Shown piece by piece: positions 44,363 to 54,177 of a stretch of 64,000 nt of DNA (its first letter is position 1; every line of letters starts with the position of its first letter). The stretch covers positions 826,365 through 890,364 of the forward strand of contig NZ_JACYFR010000002.1 in assembly GCF_014837175.1 (NCBI RefSeq), in the 5' to 3' direction. Position numbers and translations under genes: made by a program. Origin of the DNA: Cellulomonas sp. JH27-2 (GTDB lineage Bacteria > Actinomycetota > Actinomycetes > Actinomycetales > Cellulomonadaceae). The notes beneath the pieces were generated by a model that was not told where the DNA came from, ran no database searches, and worked only from the letters and a program-made list of their open reading frames with translations.

Positions 44363-45129
44363 CCACCCCCCTCGCCCCGCACGCCGGTGCCGCACCGGCC
44401 TGGCAGCGCTTCGTCGCGCAGACCGGCTTCGAGGCGCGCGCGATCCTGCGCAACGGCGAGCAGCTGATGGTCACGATCATCGTGCCCGTCCTTGTGCTCG
44501 TCGGACTGACGCAGGTGGACGTGCTGGACATCGACACCGACGGCCTGTCCCCCATCGACTTCTTCACGCCGGGCGTCCTCGCGCTGGCGGTCATGACCTC
44601 GTCGTTCACGTCGCAGGCGATCGCGTCGGCGTTCGACCGCCGCAACGGCGTGCTGCGCCTGCTGTCCACGACCCCGCTGGGGCGCGGCGGCCTGCTCGCG
44701 GGCAAGGTCGCGGGCGTCGTCGTCGTCGGCGCCGTGCAGGTCCTGGTGATCGGGCTCACCGCGATCGCACTGGGCTGGCGGCCCGACGCTCTCGGCGTGC
44801 TGCTCGCCGTCGTCGCGATGCTGCTCGGCACCGCGGCGTTCACGTCGCTCGCGCTGCTCGTCGCGGGGACGCTGCGCGCCGAGGCCGTGCTCGCCGTCGC
44901 CAACATCGCGCTGCTCCTGCTCGCGCTGGGCGGCGGCGTGATCGTGCCTGCCGACCGCCTGCCGGGGCCGATGGAGCACCTGGCGCTCCTGCTCCCGTCG
45001 GGTGCCCTCGGCGAGGCCATGCGCCAGGCGTTCCAGCACGGCACGCTGCCGGCCTGGTCGATCGTCGTGCTCGTCGGCTGGACGGCCGCGCTGGGCTGGG
45101 GTGCCGCGCGCTTGTTCCGCTGGCACTGA
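44359..45129 (+). CDS. ABC-2 type transporter permease
   Basis: 256 residues with six hydrophobic segments: LMVTIIVPVLVLVGL, FFTPGVLALAVMTSSFTSQA, AGVVVVGAVQVLVIGLTAIA, VLLAVVAMLLGTAAFTSLAL, LAVANIALLLLALGGGVIVP and WSIVVLVGWTAALGWG. ABC-2 permeases pair with the ATPase encoded just upstream for export. The start ATG 44359 overlaps that gene by ATGA. Counterpart of Rv1457c by position. Confidence 0.87.
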   Translation: MTTPLAPHAGAAPAWQRFVAQTGFEARAILRNGEQLMVTIIVPVLVLVGLTQVDVLDIDTDGLSPIDFFTPGVLALAVMTSSFTSQAIASAFDRRNGVLRLLSTTPLGRGGLLAGKVAGVVVVGAVQVLVIGLTAIALGWRPDALGVLLAVVAMLLGTAAFTSLALLVAGTLRAEAVLAVANIALLLLALGGGVIVPADRLPGPMEHLALLLPSGALGEAMRQAFQHGTLPAWSIVVLVGWTAALGWGAARLFRWH

Positions 45130-45142
45130 CCCCGACCCTGGA

Positions 45143-45148
45143 TAGGGT
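45143..45148 (+). promoter_or_regulatory. Leaderless -10 (TAGGGT) for VOC protein
   Basis: TAGGGT with 6 nt to ATG 45155, 13 nt after the permease stop. Confidence 0.55.
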
Positions 45149-45154
45149 CGCAGG

Positions 45155-45592
45155 ATGCCCATCAAGCTCGAGAACGTCGCCATCGCCGTGCGGGACCTGG
45201 AGGCGACGATCGCCTTCTTCACCGACCTCGGTCTGACGGTGATCGGCCGCGACGAGGTCAGCGGCGAGTGGACCGACACGGCCGTGGGCCTCGACGGCAA
45301 CCACGCCAAGATCGCCATGCTGCAGACGCCTGACGGCCACGGCCGGCTCGAGCTCTTCGAGTACCTGCACCCCGAAGCGATCGAGACCGGGCCCACGCTG
45401 CCGAACGAGATCGGCATGCACCGTGTCGCGTTCTCCGTCGACGACATCGACGAAGCGCTCGCCGTCGCCGCCCGCCACGGCTGCTTCCCGCTGCGCGGCG
45501 TCGCGAACTACCAGGACGTCTACAAGCTCACCTACGTGCGCGGGCCGAGCGGCATCATCGTCATGCTCGCCCAGGACCTCACGGGCCGCTGA
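45155..45592 (+). CDS. VOC family (glyoxalase-like) protein
   Basis: 145 residues with two beta-alpha-beta-beta-beta modules: KLENVAIAVRDLEATIAFFT and NEIGMHRVAFSVDDIDEALA. The metal-ligand positions appear as His and Glu, in EIGMHRVAF and GRLELFEYLHPE, so it is likely metal-dependent. Members include glyoxalases, dioxygenases and resistance proteins; no substrate can be given. It lies between the ABC pair and ctaA, and a leaderless -10 gives it its own promoter. Confidence 0.86.
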   Translation: MPIKLENVAIAVRDLEATIAFFTDLGLTVIGRDEVSGEWTDTAVGLDGNHAKIAMLQTPDGHGRLELFEYLHPEAIETGPTLPNEIGMHRVAFSVDDIDEALAVAARHGCFPLRGVANYQDVYKLTYVRGPSGIIVMLAQDLTGR

Positions 45593-45683
45593 GCCCCGCC
45601 GAGCCCGGCTCAGCCGCCAGGCAGCCCCCCTCCGTGTGACGCGTCTCGCCCGCCGTCCGGACGGGCCGGCTGCACCCGGACCG

Positions 45684-45689
45684 TAGGCT
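45684..45689 (+). promoter_or_regulatory. Leaderless -10 (TAGGCT) for ctaA
   Basis: TAGGCT with 6 nt to GTG 45696. A perfect 12-bp palindrome ccgtccggacgg (45653-45664) lies 19 nt upstream of the hexamer. Confidence 0.6.
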
Positions 45690-45695
45690 GGGGAC

Positions 45696-46652
45696 GTGCG
45701 TTCCGACTCCGTTCTCGACACCCTCGACCGGCTCCGCCCGCGGTTCGGCCGGCCTGTGGTCGTCGCCAACGTCGTCGCCCAGATCGGGATCGTCGTCACC
45801 GGCGGCGCCGTGCGCCTGACGGGCTCCGGGCTCGGCTGCTCCGACTGGCCGTACTGCGAGCCGGGGCACTTCACACCCGAGTTCCACTCCGCGATGTCGA
45901 TCAACCCGCTGATCGAGTTCGGCAACCGCACCCTGACGGGGGTCCTGCTCGTCATCACCCTGCTCGTGGCAGCCCTCGTCGCCACCGACCGGACCCGCCC
46001 GCGCTCGTACCGGTGGCTCGCGACGGCGCCGCTGCTGCTGGTGCTCGCGCAGGCCGTGATCGGTGGCGTCATCGTGCTCGCACACCTCAACCCCGGCTTC
46101 GTCGCCGTCCACCTGCTCATCTCCATGACGCTCGTTGCTCTGTCGACGTGGCTGATGCTGCGCTTCCGCGAGGGCGACGAACCGTCGCGATCCCTGGTCG
46201 ACGACGTCACACGGGCGTGGATCCGCGTGCTCGTCGGTCTCACGGCCGTGGTCCTCGTGCTCGGGGTGATCGTGACCGGCGCCGGTCCGCACTCGGGGGA
46301 CGACGAGGTCGGCTACCGGTTCGCCGTCGACCCGTACCTCATGGCCAAGGTCCACGCGGCAGCGGTGTGGGCGTTCCTCGCGGTGCTCGCGGTCGTCGTC
46401 TGGCGCCTGCGCCGGGCGGGCGCGAGCGGGCGGCTGTGGCGCACGGCCGTGCTGCTCGTCGTCGTCACGCTGCTCCAGGGTGCGATCGGCTACGTCCAGC
46501 TGTTCACGGGCCTGCCGATCGCGCTCGTCAACCTGCACATGCTCGGCGCCGCGCTGCTGACCGCCGGCGTGGCCTCCTTCCTGTTCTCGACGCGGACGCG
46601 CGGCACGCTGGTCGCCGGAAGGCCCGCGGTCCAAGCCGTCGAGGCCCTCTGA
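45696..46652 (+). CDS. ctaA: Heme A synthase CtaA/COX15
   Basis: 318 residues with eight membrane segments. Early on it has GGAVRLTGSGLGCSDWPYCE with the conserved paired Cys, then PLIEFGNRTLTGVLLVITLL. Heme-binding His residues are in IVLAHLNPGFVAVHLLISMT and in the second half, AKVHAAAVWAFLAV and LVNLHMLGAALLTAG. It oxidises heme O to heme A for aa3-type cytochrome oxidase; SURF1 at 21638 serves the same enzyme. GTG 45696 is set by TAGGCT at 6 nt. The extra C-terminal tail is short. Confidence 0.93.
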   Translation: MRSDSVLDTLDRLRPRFGRPVVVANVVAQIGIVVTGGAVRLTGSGLGCSDWPYCEPGHFTPEFHSAMSINPLIEFGNRTLTGVLLVITLLVAALVATDRTRPRSYRWLATAPLLLVLAQAVIGGVIVLAHLNPGFVAVHLLISMTLVALSTWLMLRFREGDEPSRSLVDDVTRAWIRVLVGLTAVVLVLGVIVTGAGPHSGDDEVGYRFAVDPYLMAKVHAAAVWAFLAVLAVVVWRLRRAGASGRLWRTAVLLVVVTLLQGAIGYVQLFTGLPIALVNLHMLGAALLTAGVASFLFSTRTRGTLVAGRPAVQAVEAL

Positions 46653-46699
46653 ATGCTCGCCCGGGGCACATTGTCCGTGACTGTGTCGGTGGTCACACC

Positions 46700-46705
46700 T
46701 AGTCT
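46700..46705 (+). promoter_or_regulatory. Leaderless -10 (TAGTCT) for second ABC operon
   Basis: TAGTCT with 6 nt to ATG 46712. Confidence 0.58.
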
Positions 46706-46711
46706 CACGGC

Positions 46712-47698
46712 ATGGCTCCCAGCGAAACCGACGTGGCCGTCTCCGCCCGGGGACTGGTCAAGCGATACAAGGACGTCACGGCGCTCGACGGCGTCGACCT
46801 GACCGTCCCCACCGGGTCCGTCCTCGGACTCCTCGGCCCCAACGGGGCCGGCAAGACGACCATCGTCCGCATCCTCACGACCCTCCTGCGCCCCGACGAG
46901 GGCTCGGCCGAGGTCGCGGGCGTCGACGTGATCCGGCGCCCGCGCGAGGTGCGGAGACGCATCGGCCTGTCCGGTCAGTACGCGGCGGTCGACGAGTACC
47001 TGACGGGGTTCGAGAACCTCGACATGATCGGTCGGCTCTACCACCTGGGGGCCAAGCGGTCCCGGGAACGGGCACGCGAGCTGCTGGCGTCGTTCCGGCT
47101 GGAGGAAGCCGCCGACCGCCCGTCGCGCACCTACTCCGGCGGCATGCGGCGCCGGCTCGACCTCGCCGGCGCGCTGGTCGCGAATCCGCCCGTCATCTTC
47201 CTCGACGAGCCGACCACGGGCCTGGACCCGCGTGGGCGCGCGGACATGTGGGAGGTGATCCAGAACCTCGTCGCCGGCGGGACCACGCTGCTGCTCACGA
47301 CGCAGTACCTCGAGGAGGCGGACCTGCTGGCCGACGAGATCGTGGTGATCGACCACGGCCGGATCATCGCGCAGGGCACGTCCGACCAGCTCAAGGCGCA
47401 GGTCGGGGGCGAGCGCCTGGAGCTGACTGTGCAGGACCCGGCGAGGCTCGACGAGGCACGCCGGCTGCTCGAGCCGCTGGGCGTCTCCCCCGCGACGCTC
47501 GACGAGCCACGACGCTCGCTGCTGATGCCCGTGAGCGGCGGGGCGAACGTGCTGACCGAGGCGCTGCGGCTTCTCGACGGCGCATCCCTGGCCCTCGACG
47601 ACGTGGGGCTGCGCCGCCCCACCCTCGACGACGTGTTCCTCTCGCTCACGGGTCGCATGGCCGAGGACGACGAGGCCCCGACGGAAGGAGCCGCGTGA
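46712..47698 (+). CDS. DrrA-type ABC transporter ATPase
   Basis: 328 residues. Walker A GPNGAGKTTIVRIL, signature YSGGMRRRLDLAGALV (the GGMRRR form is typical of daunorubicin resistance ATPases), and Walker B VIFLDEPTTGLDP. A C-terminal ~90-residue extension with PTLDDVFLSLTG matches the DrrA family. It powers export of drugs, lipids or peptides with its ABC-2 permease, which overlaps by one base. Substrate unknown; antibiotic resistance is possible but not shown. Confidence 0.9.
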   Translation: MAPSETDVAVSARGLVKRYKDVTALDGVDLTVPTGSVLGLLGPNGAGKTTIVRILTTLLRPDEGSAEVAGVDVIRRPREVRRRIGLSGQYAAVDEYLTGFENLDMIGRLYHLGAKRSRERARELLASFRLEEAADRPSRTYSGGMRRRLDLAGALVANPPVIFLDEPTTGLDPRGRADMWEVIQNLVAGGTTLLLTTQYLEEADLLADEIVVIDHGRIIAQGTSDQLKAQVGGERLELTVQDPARLDEARRLLEPLGVSPATLDEPRRSLLMPVSGGANVLTEALRLLDGASLALDDVGLRRPTLDDVFLSLTGRMAEDDEAPTEGAA

Positions 47699-48510
47699 TG
47701 GCCGCCCCCATCGTGATCGGCGACGCGTACGTCGTCGCCAAGCGCAACCTCATCAAGATCAAGCGCGTGCCGGACCTGCTGGTCTTCACGACGCTGTCGC
47801 CCATCATGTTCGTCCTGCTGTTCGCGTACGTGTTCGGCGGCGCGATCGACGTGCCGGGCGGTACCACCCCGCAGGCGTACCGCGAGTACCTCATGGCGGG
47901 GATCTTCGCCCAGACGGTGATCTTCGGCGCCACCATCACGGGCGCCGGTCTGGCGGAGGACATCAAGAAGGGCATCATCGACCGCTTCCGCTCGCTGCCG
48001 ATGGCCCCGTCGGCGGTTCTCACCGGGCGCACGATGTCCGACGTCATCAACAACATCCTCGTGCTCGTCGTCATGGCGGTGACCGGGCTGCTCGTCGGCT
48101 GGGCCATCCACAGCTCGGTGGGCGAGGCGGCCGCGGGATTCCTGCTGCTGCTCGTGTTCGCCTACGCGATCTCGTGGGTCATGGCTTGGCTCGGGATGCT
48201 CGTGCCCAGCGTCGAGGTGTTCAACAACGCGACGTTCATCGTCATCTTCCCGATCACCTTCGTTGCGAACACGTTCGTGCCGCTCGAGAGCCTCCCCGGT
48301 CCGCTGCAGACGTTCGCCGAGTGGAACCCCGTCTCGGCCGTCACCCAGGCGTCCCGGGAGCTGTTCGGCAACATCCCGGACGGCGTCCCCGCGCCCGACT
48401 CGTGGCCGCTGCAGCACGCCGGCCTCTACACGCTCATCTGGGCGGTGGTGATCCTGGTGGTCTTCGTCCCGCTCGCCAACGCCCAGTACCGCCGGAGCAC
48501 GAGTCGATGA
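47698..48510 (+). CDS. DrrB-type ABC-2 permease
   Basis: 270 residues with six membrane segments, including LLVFTTLSPIMFVLLFAYVF, FAQTVIFGATITGAGLAEDI, ILVLVVMAVTGLLVGWAI and NATFIVIFPITFVANTFVPL. The conserved loop AEDIKKGIIDRFRSLPMAPS is characteristic of DrrB permeases. ATG 47698 shares a base with the DrrA-like stop. It forms the transport pore with the upstream ATPase. Confidence 0.9.
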   Translation: MAAPIVIGDAYVVAKRNLIKIKRVPDLLVFTTLSPIMFVLLFAYVFGGAIDVPGGTTPQAYREYLMAGIFAQTVIFGATITGAGLAEDIKKGIIDRFRSLPMAPSAVLTGRTMSDVINNILVLVVMAVTGLLVGWAIHSSVGEAAAGFLLLLVFAYAISWVMAWLGMLVPSVEVFNNATFIVIFPITFVANTFVPLESLPGPLQTFAEWNPVSAVTQASRELFGNIPDGVPAPDSWPLQHAGLYTLIWAVVILVVFVPLANAQYRRSTSR

Positions 48511-48552
48511 GGGCCCGCCGGCACGCGCGGAACCGGCGACAAGAGGTGCCCC

Positions 48553-49206
48553 ATGAGTGAGCAGGACGAGGACGACCCCCGCACCGAACCCGTCCGGGCG
48601 GTGCCGATCACAAGCCTGGGCGGCCCGACCGTGGAGCTCGGCAAGGCCTCCTCTCCATCGCCGCCCGCCGCTGGGCCTCCCACGACGCCGATCCCGCAGG
48701 TGACACCGTCGGTCCACCCGCAGCCCGCCCCCTCGCTACCGTCCTCTCAGCAGCCGGTCGCGCGGCTACCCGTCCCACAGCCGCCCGTTCCCCAGACGCC
48801 GGCGCCCTGGGCCACCGCCCAGGCGGGGTGGACGCCGCAGCCCGCCGTCGTCACCGACCAGCGCGTCGTCAGTGGCGCGGTCGTCGCCATCGCATGGGTG
48901 TGCGCGATCTTGTCGTTCGGCTACATGCTGCCGTGGGCCGTCGCCGCCAGCCGGGGCCGCTCGAACCAGGCGGCGATCGGCCTGGTGAACCTCTTCCTGG
49001 GCTGGTCGTTCATCGGTTGGGTCGTCAGCCTGGTGATGGCCTGCCAGGCGCACGCGGTCCGGATGGTCGCGCCGGTCAACGTCATGCTGGCGGCACAGGT
49101 CGTCGCGCAGCCCGGTACCGCGCCCGCCGGCTGGTACCCGTCACCGGCGGGGTACGGCCAGGAGTACTGGGACGGCCAGCGGTGGACCGGTCATCGCGCG
49201 CCGTGA
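48553..49206 (+). CDS. Superinfection-immunity domain protein with C-terminal DUF2510
   Basis: 217 residues. The first ~95 are Pro/Ala-rich and probably disordered. Two helices follow: VSGAVVAIAWVCAILSFGYM and the block AAIGLVNLFLGWSFIGWVVS, which resembles the superinfection immunity (Imm_superinfect) domain. The C-terminus is a DUF2510 module, GWYPSPAGYGQEYWDGQRWT, an actinobacterial motif. Function is unknown. The Pro-rich tail plus two short domains suggest a membrane-surface adaptor. GAGGTG precedes ATG 48553, 42 nt after the permease gene. Confidence 0.82.
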   Translation: MSEQDEDDPRTEPVRAVPITSLGGPTVELGKASSPSPPAAGPPTTPIPQVTPSVHPQPAPSLPSSQQPVARLPVPQPPVPQTPAPWATAQAGWTPQPAVVTDQRVVSGAVVAIAWVCAILSFGYMLPWAVAASRGRSNQAAIGLVNLFLGWSFIGWVVSLVMACQAHAVRMVAPVNVMLAAQVVAQPGTAPAGWYPSPAGYGQEYWDGQRWTGHRAP

Positions 49207-49221
49207 TCGAGCTGACATCGC

Positions 49222-49835
49222 TCAGGCGGGGCGCAGCGCCGTCCAGCCGCTCGCCCGGGCGGCCGCGGCGGCGAGGATGCCGGTGACCGCCGTCGGACTG
49301 TGGAAACGCCCCGCGAGCACCGCCTCGATCGCGTCGTCGAGCGGGATCCACGCGGGAACCATGGCCGCTTCCTCGTCGGTCCGCTCGAAACGGTCACCGT
49401 CCGGCACGGGTGACAGCTCGCGGGCCAGGAAGATCGTGATCCGTTCCGACGACCCTCCGGGCGTCGTGTAGAAGTCAACCAGGTGCCACCAGGCGCCGGC
49501 GACCAGGTCGGCCTCCTCGCCCAGCTCGCGCGCAGCCGCCTCGACGTGCGGTTCGCCCTCGACGTCCAGCAGCCCGGCCGGCGGCTCCCACAGCTCCGAG
49601 CGCACGGGGTGGCGGTACTGCTGGAGCAGCAGGACGCGGTCCTCGTCGTCGAGTGCGATCACGGCGACCGCCCCCGGATGATCGACCCACTCGCGCACCA
49701 CGCGCGAGTCGCCCAGGTCCACCTCGTCGGAGACGAGATCCCAGACCCGTCCCTCGTGCAGCACGGTGTGCTGGACGACCGGACGCGGCGCCGTCCGGTC
49801 CTCGGTCACGGCGCCGGCGTCCGGGTCGGCGGTCA

Positions 49836-49836
<1 letters not shown>
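49222..49836 (-). CDS. NUDIX hydrolase, ADP-ribose pyrophosphatase type
   Basis: 204 residues. The NUDIX box starts at PAGLLDVEGEPHVEAAAREL, then GEEADL, and follows a short beta domain. The order after the box, DFYTTPGGSSERITIFLARE, matches ADP-ribose pyrophosphatases, which hydrolyse ADP-ribose or ADP-sugars. ATG 49836 shares one base with the pyrG stop, and its M. tuberculosis counterpart (Rv1700) has the same place beside pyrG. Confidence 0.9.
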
Positions 49837-51506
<1,670 letters not shown>

Positions 51507-51514
51507 GGGATTCC

Positions 51515-51520
51515 AACCTA
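51515..51520 (-). promoter_or_regulatory. Leaderless -10 (TAGGTT) for pyrG
   Basis: TAGGTT on the minus strand with 8 nt to GTG 51506, inside the 116-nt gap after murJ. Confidence 0.58.
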
Positions 51521-51622
51521 CCCGACGCGACCCCGGTTATCGAAGGGGCACGCGCGGTGAGTCCGGTCACTCAGGGCGTGCCGCCCGGGCTCGACGCGCT
51601 CCGGGTCCCCTGGGGAGCTCGA

Positions 51623-53296
51623 CTACTCGGGGTCGTCGGGGAACGGCACTGTCGCCGGCCGCACGGGTTCCCGCTCGGCGTGCAGCACGCCCAGTGCTGT
51701 TCCGCGGTCGAACGCCGCGAACACGAGCGCACAGACGACGAGTGCCAGCAGCCCTGCGCCGGCGGCCGCGCCGAGGGCCGTTACGAGTCCGTCGCCGCCC
51801 AGGTCCTGGATGGTGTCCGCCATCCCCCGCCCGACGAGGGCCGCGACGACGCCGGAGGCCACGGTGACGACGGCCGTCCGCGTGAGCCCTGCGAGCGCGT
51901 CGGAGCCCGCCGCCCGTACCAGCGCCACCGCCGCGACGACCCCACCGACCGTCATCCCGAGCGTGCTCGCCGCCCCGATCGAGACGACCGTCCTCCCGTC
52001 GGGCCAGTCGAGCGCGGCCAGGGCGACGACGCCCGCGGACATGACGCCCCAGCCGGTCACGTTGGCGACGATCGCGGCGCGCCCGCGCTCCAGCGCGTAC
52101 AGCGAGCGCGACGCGTGGAACAGCAGCGCGAACCCGACGACCCCCGGCACCATCCACGTCAGCGCGTCCGCCAGCTGGGCGCCCACGGGGCCGTCCTGGC
52201 CCTCCCGCGCGATGGCGTGGAAGACCGATGCGATCGGCACCGCCGCGGCGATCACCGCGGCTCCGCCGACCCCGGCAGCAGCCACGACGCCGCGTGTCAC
52301 CGCGCTCGACGTGCGCGCAAAGCCCACCGTGTCACCGGCCGCGGCGCGGGCCGCCAACCGCGGGAACGTCGAGGTGGCGAGAGGGACGACGAGCACTGCG
52401 TACGGGAGCAGGTAGACCTGCTGCGCATAGAAGTACACGGGCACCGTGCTGTCGCGGACGAGCGCGTCCGTCCCCGACCGGTTGGCGACCGCGAGCACGA
52501 CGAGCGTCGTGAGCTGCTGGGCGGCGACCGACCCGACGCCCGCCAGCGCGAGCGCACGGAAGCGCACACCCACACCGACCGGGAACTGCAGGCTCGGCCG
52601 GATCCGGACACCCAGGCGGTGGACGGGCACGAGCATGGGCAGGCACATCGCGGCGACGCCCAACGTCGTCCCCCAGGCCAGGACCCCGATGGCGCCGTTG
52701 GCGACCTGCGTGGGGTCCGAACGCTCACCGCCGGCGAGCGCACCGTAGACCAGGTAGGCCGCGATGGTCACCAGAGAGGCCATCACGGGCGCGAACGCCG
52801 GCCAGAAGAACCGTTTGTGCGCCTGGAGGACGGCGTAGAGCAGCACCGCGAGCCCGTACATGGGGACCTGCACGGCGAAGACGAGCACGAAGTACCGGAT
52901 CAGGTCCGCCTTGGGCGCGTCACCGTGCGCCAGGTACGTGCCGATCGGCGACGCCAGCAGCGCGAGCAGCCCCGCCAGGGGCACGAGCACCAGCAGAGTC
53001 CAGCCCACCGCCGCCGAGACGATCCGGTCGACGTCGCCACGCAGGTCGCGTGCGATCGGACCCGCCAGCACCGGGACCAGCGCACCTGCGAGCGCACCAC
53101 CCGCGGCGATCTCGAACAGCACGTTGGGCAGCATGTTCGCCGAGGTGTAGGCACCGGCGATCATGTCGGCGCCGACCCCGTACAGCTGGGCCAGGCTCCG
53201 GCCGAAGCCCAGGAAGCGGCTCAGGACGGTGACCGCCGCGATCATGGCGGCCGCGCCCGCGAGGCCTCCCGCCGCGCGCCGAGCGGCCGGGCTCAC
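51623..53296 (-). CDS. murJ: MurJ-like lipid II flippase (MVF family)
   Basis: 557 residues with about 14 membrane segments. N-terminal IAAVTVLSRFLGFGRSLAQL resembles the MurJ motif I (R...G..R), and VYFYAQQVYLLPYAVLVVPL is the characteristic central helix. It flips lipid II or a related lipid-linked precursor. In many actinobacteria MurJ genes lie elsewhere; here it follows a MraY/WecA-like gene, hinting at a lipid-linked sugar substrate. GTG 53296 overlaps that gene by GTGA. A homologue rather than the sole essential MurJ cannot be ruled out. Confidence 0.85.
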   Translation of the reverse strand: MSPAARRAAGGLAGAAAMIAAVTVLSRFLGFGRSLAQLYGVGADMIAGAYTSANMLPNVLFEIAAGGALAGALVPVLAGPIARDLRGDVDRIVSAAVGWTLLVLVPLAGLLALLASPIGTYLAHGDAPKADLIRYFVLVFAVQVPMYGLAVLLYAVLQAHKRFFWPAFAPVMASLVTIAAYLVYGALAGGERSDPTQVANGAIGVLAWGTTLGVAAMCLPMLVPVHRLGVRIRPSLQFPVGVGVRFRALALAGVGSVAAQQLTTLVVLAVANRSGTDALVRDSTVPVYFYAQQVYLLPYAVLVVPLATSTFPRLAARAAAGDTVGFARTSSAVTRGVVAAAGVGGAAVIAAAVPIASVFHAIAREGQDGPVGAQLADALTWMVPGVVGFALLFHASRSLYALERGRAAIVANVTGWGVMSAGVVALAALDWPDGRTVVSIGAASTLGMTVGGVVAAVALVRAAGSDALAGLTRTAVVTVASGVVAALVGRGMADTIQDLGGDGLVTALGAAAGAGLLALVVCALVFAAFDRGTALGVLHAEREPVRPATVPFPDDPE

Positions 53297-54177
53297 GACG
53301 CCGGGTCGCCCAGGTCCGGGACGTGGACGGGGCGGCGGCCCCACGCGTCGAGCTCGCGCAGCACGGGTGTGGACGCGATGACCTTCGTGAAGCTGATGCG
53401 CTCGCTCGCGACCGTCAGCGCAGCCACACCGGCCAGCGCCGCGAACCGCACCGGGCGGGGCGCGCTCAGCACGAGGGCGGTGCCGAGGGCGGCGCCGAGC
53501 GCGTTGGCCCCACCGTCGCCCAGCATGTCCGTCTCTGCGAGGTCCTGGTCGAGTGCCGCGTACCCGGCGCCGACGATTCCCGCGGCCGCTCCCGCACCCG
53601 CGCCGGGCGCCGCCGCCAGGGGGGCCGCCACCAGGGCCGCGGCCTTCAGCGCGCGTCCGGGCCGCAGGTCGAGAAGGTTGACCAGGTTGGCGCTGAGGGC
53701 GATCAGGGCGCCGGAGGTGCCGACGTCGACGAGGTGGCCCACGCCGCTCGTCCCCGGCTTGCGGCGGGTCGCGAGCGCCGCGGCCACGAGCGACCCGGCA
53801 CCGATGCCGAGAACCTTCAGCCCGCCGGTGGTCACCTCGCCGCGGGCGAGCGCACCCAGGTGCCCGCGCAGCCCCTTGCGGCGCGCGGTGGTGTCCTCGG
53901 CCAGGTCGTCCACGATGCCGAACGCCGACCCGGACGCGGTCGCGACGAGCAGGGCCGCCGCGCCGCGGGTGTCCGGTGCACCCATCGCGACCCCGGCGAG
54001 CAGGCCCGCTGCGATGGCCGGACCCTCGAGCATGCTGACGGGCTCCCCGCGGTGGTTGGTCCGCGTCCAGCGCGCCTGCCCCCCCGGCGCCTGCTGGTCG
54101 AGGAAACCGCGCGCGGCCGACGTCACCGTGCTGCCCAGCACCATGGCCGTCACGCGGCGGCGCCAGCCGACACTCAT
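53293..54177 (-). CDS. MraY/WecA-like (GT4) membrane protein
   Basis: 294 residues, several membrane segments. Motifs of polyprenyl-phosphate sugar-phosphate transferases can be aligned: GIVDDLAED (DDxxxD), NLVNLLDLRPGRALK (N-x2-N-x2-D) and DMLGDGGANALGAALG (GDxGxxxLG). The second motif lacks the usual DGxDG end, and length is below the family norm (320-360), so activity is uncertain. It overlaps steB and murJ by 4 nt each, placing it in the steA-steB-pyrG operon. It could attach a sugar to a lipid carrier flipped by the adjacent MurJ. Confidence 0.72.
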   Translation of the reverse strand: MSVGWRRRVTAMVLGSTVTSAARGFLDQQAPGGQARWTRTNHRGEPVSMLEGPAIAAGLLAGVAMGAPDTRGAAALLVATASGSAFGIVDDLAEDTTARRKGLRGHLGALARGEVTTGGLKVLGIGAGSLVAAALATRRKPGTSGVGHLVDVGTSGALIALSANLVNLLDLRPGRALKAAALVAAPLAAAPGAGAGAAAGIVGAGYAALDQDLAETDMLGDGGANALGAALGTALVLSAPRPVRFAALAGVAALTVASERISFTKVIASTPVLRELDAWGRRPVHVPDLGDPAS

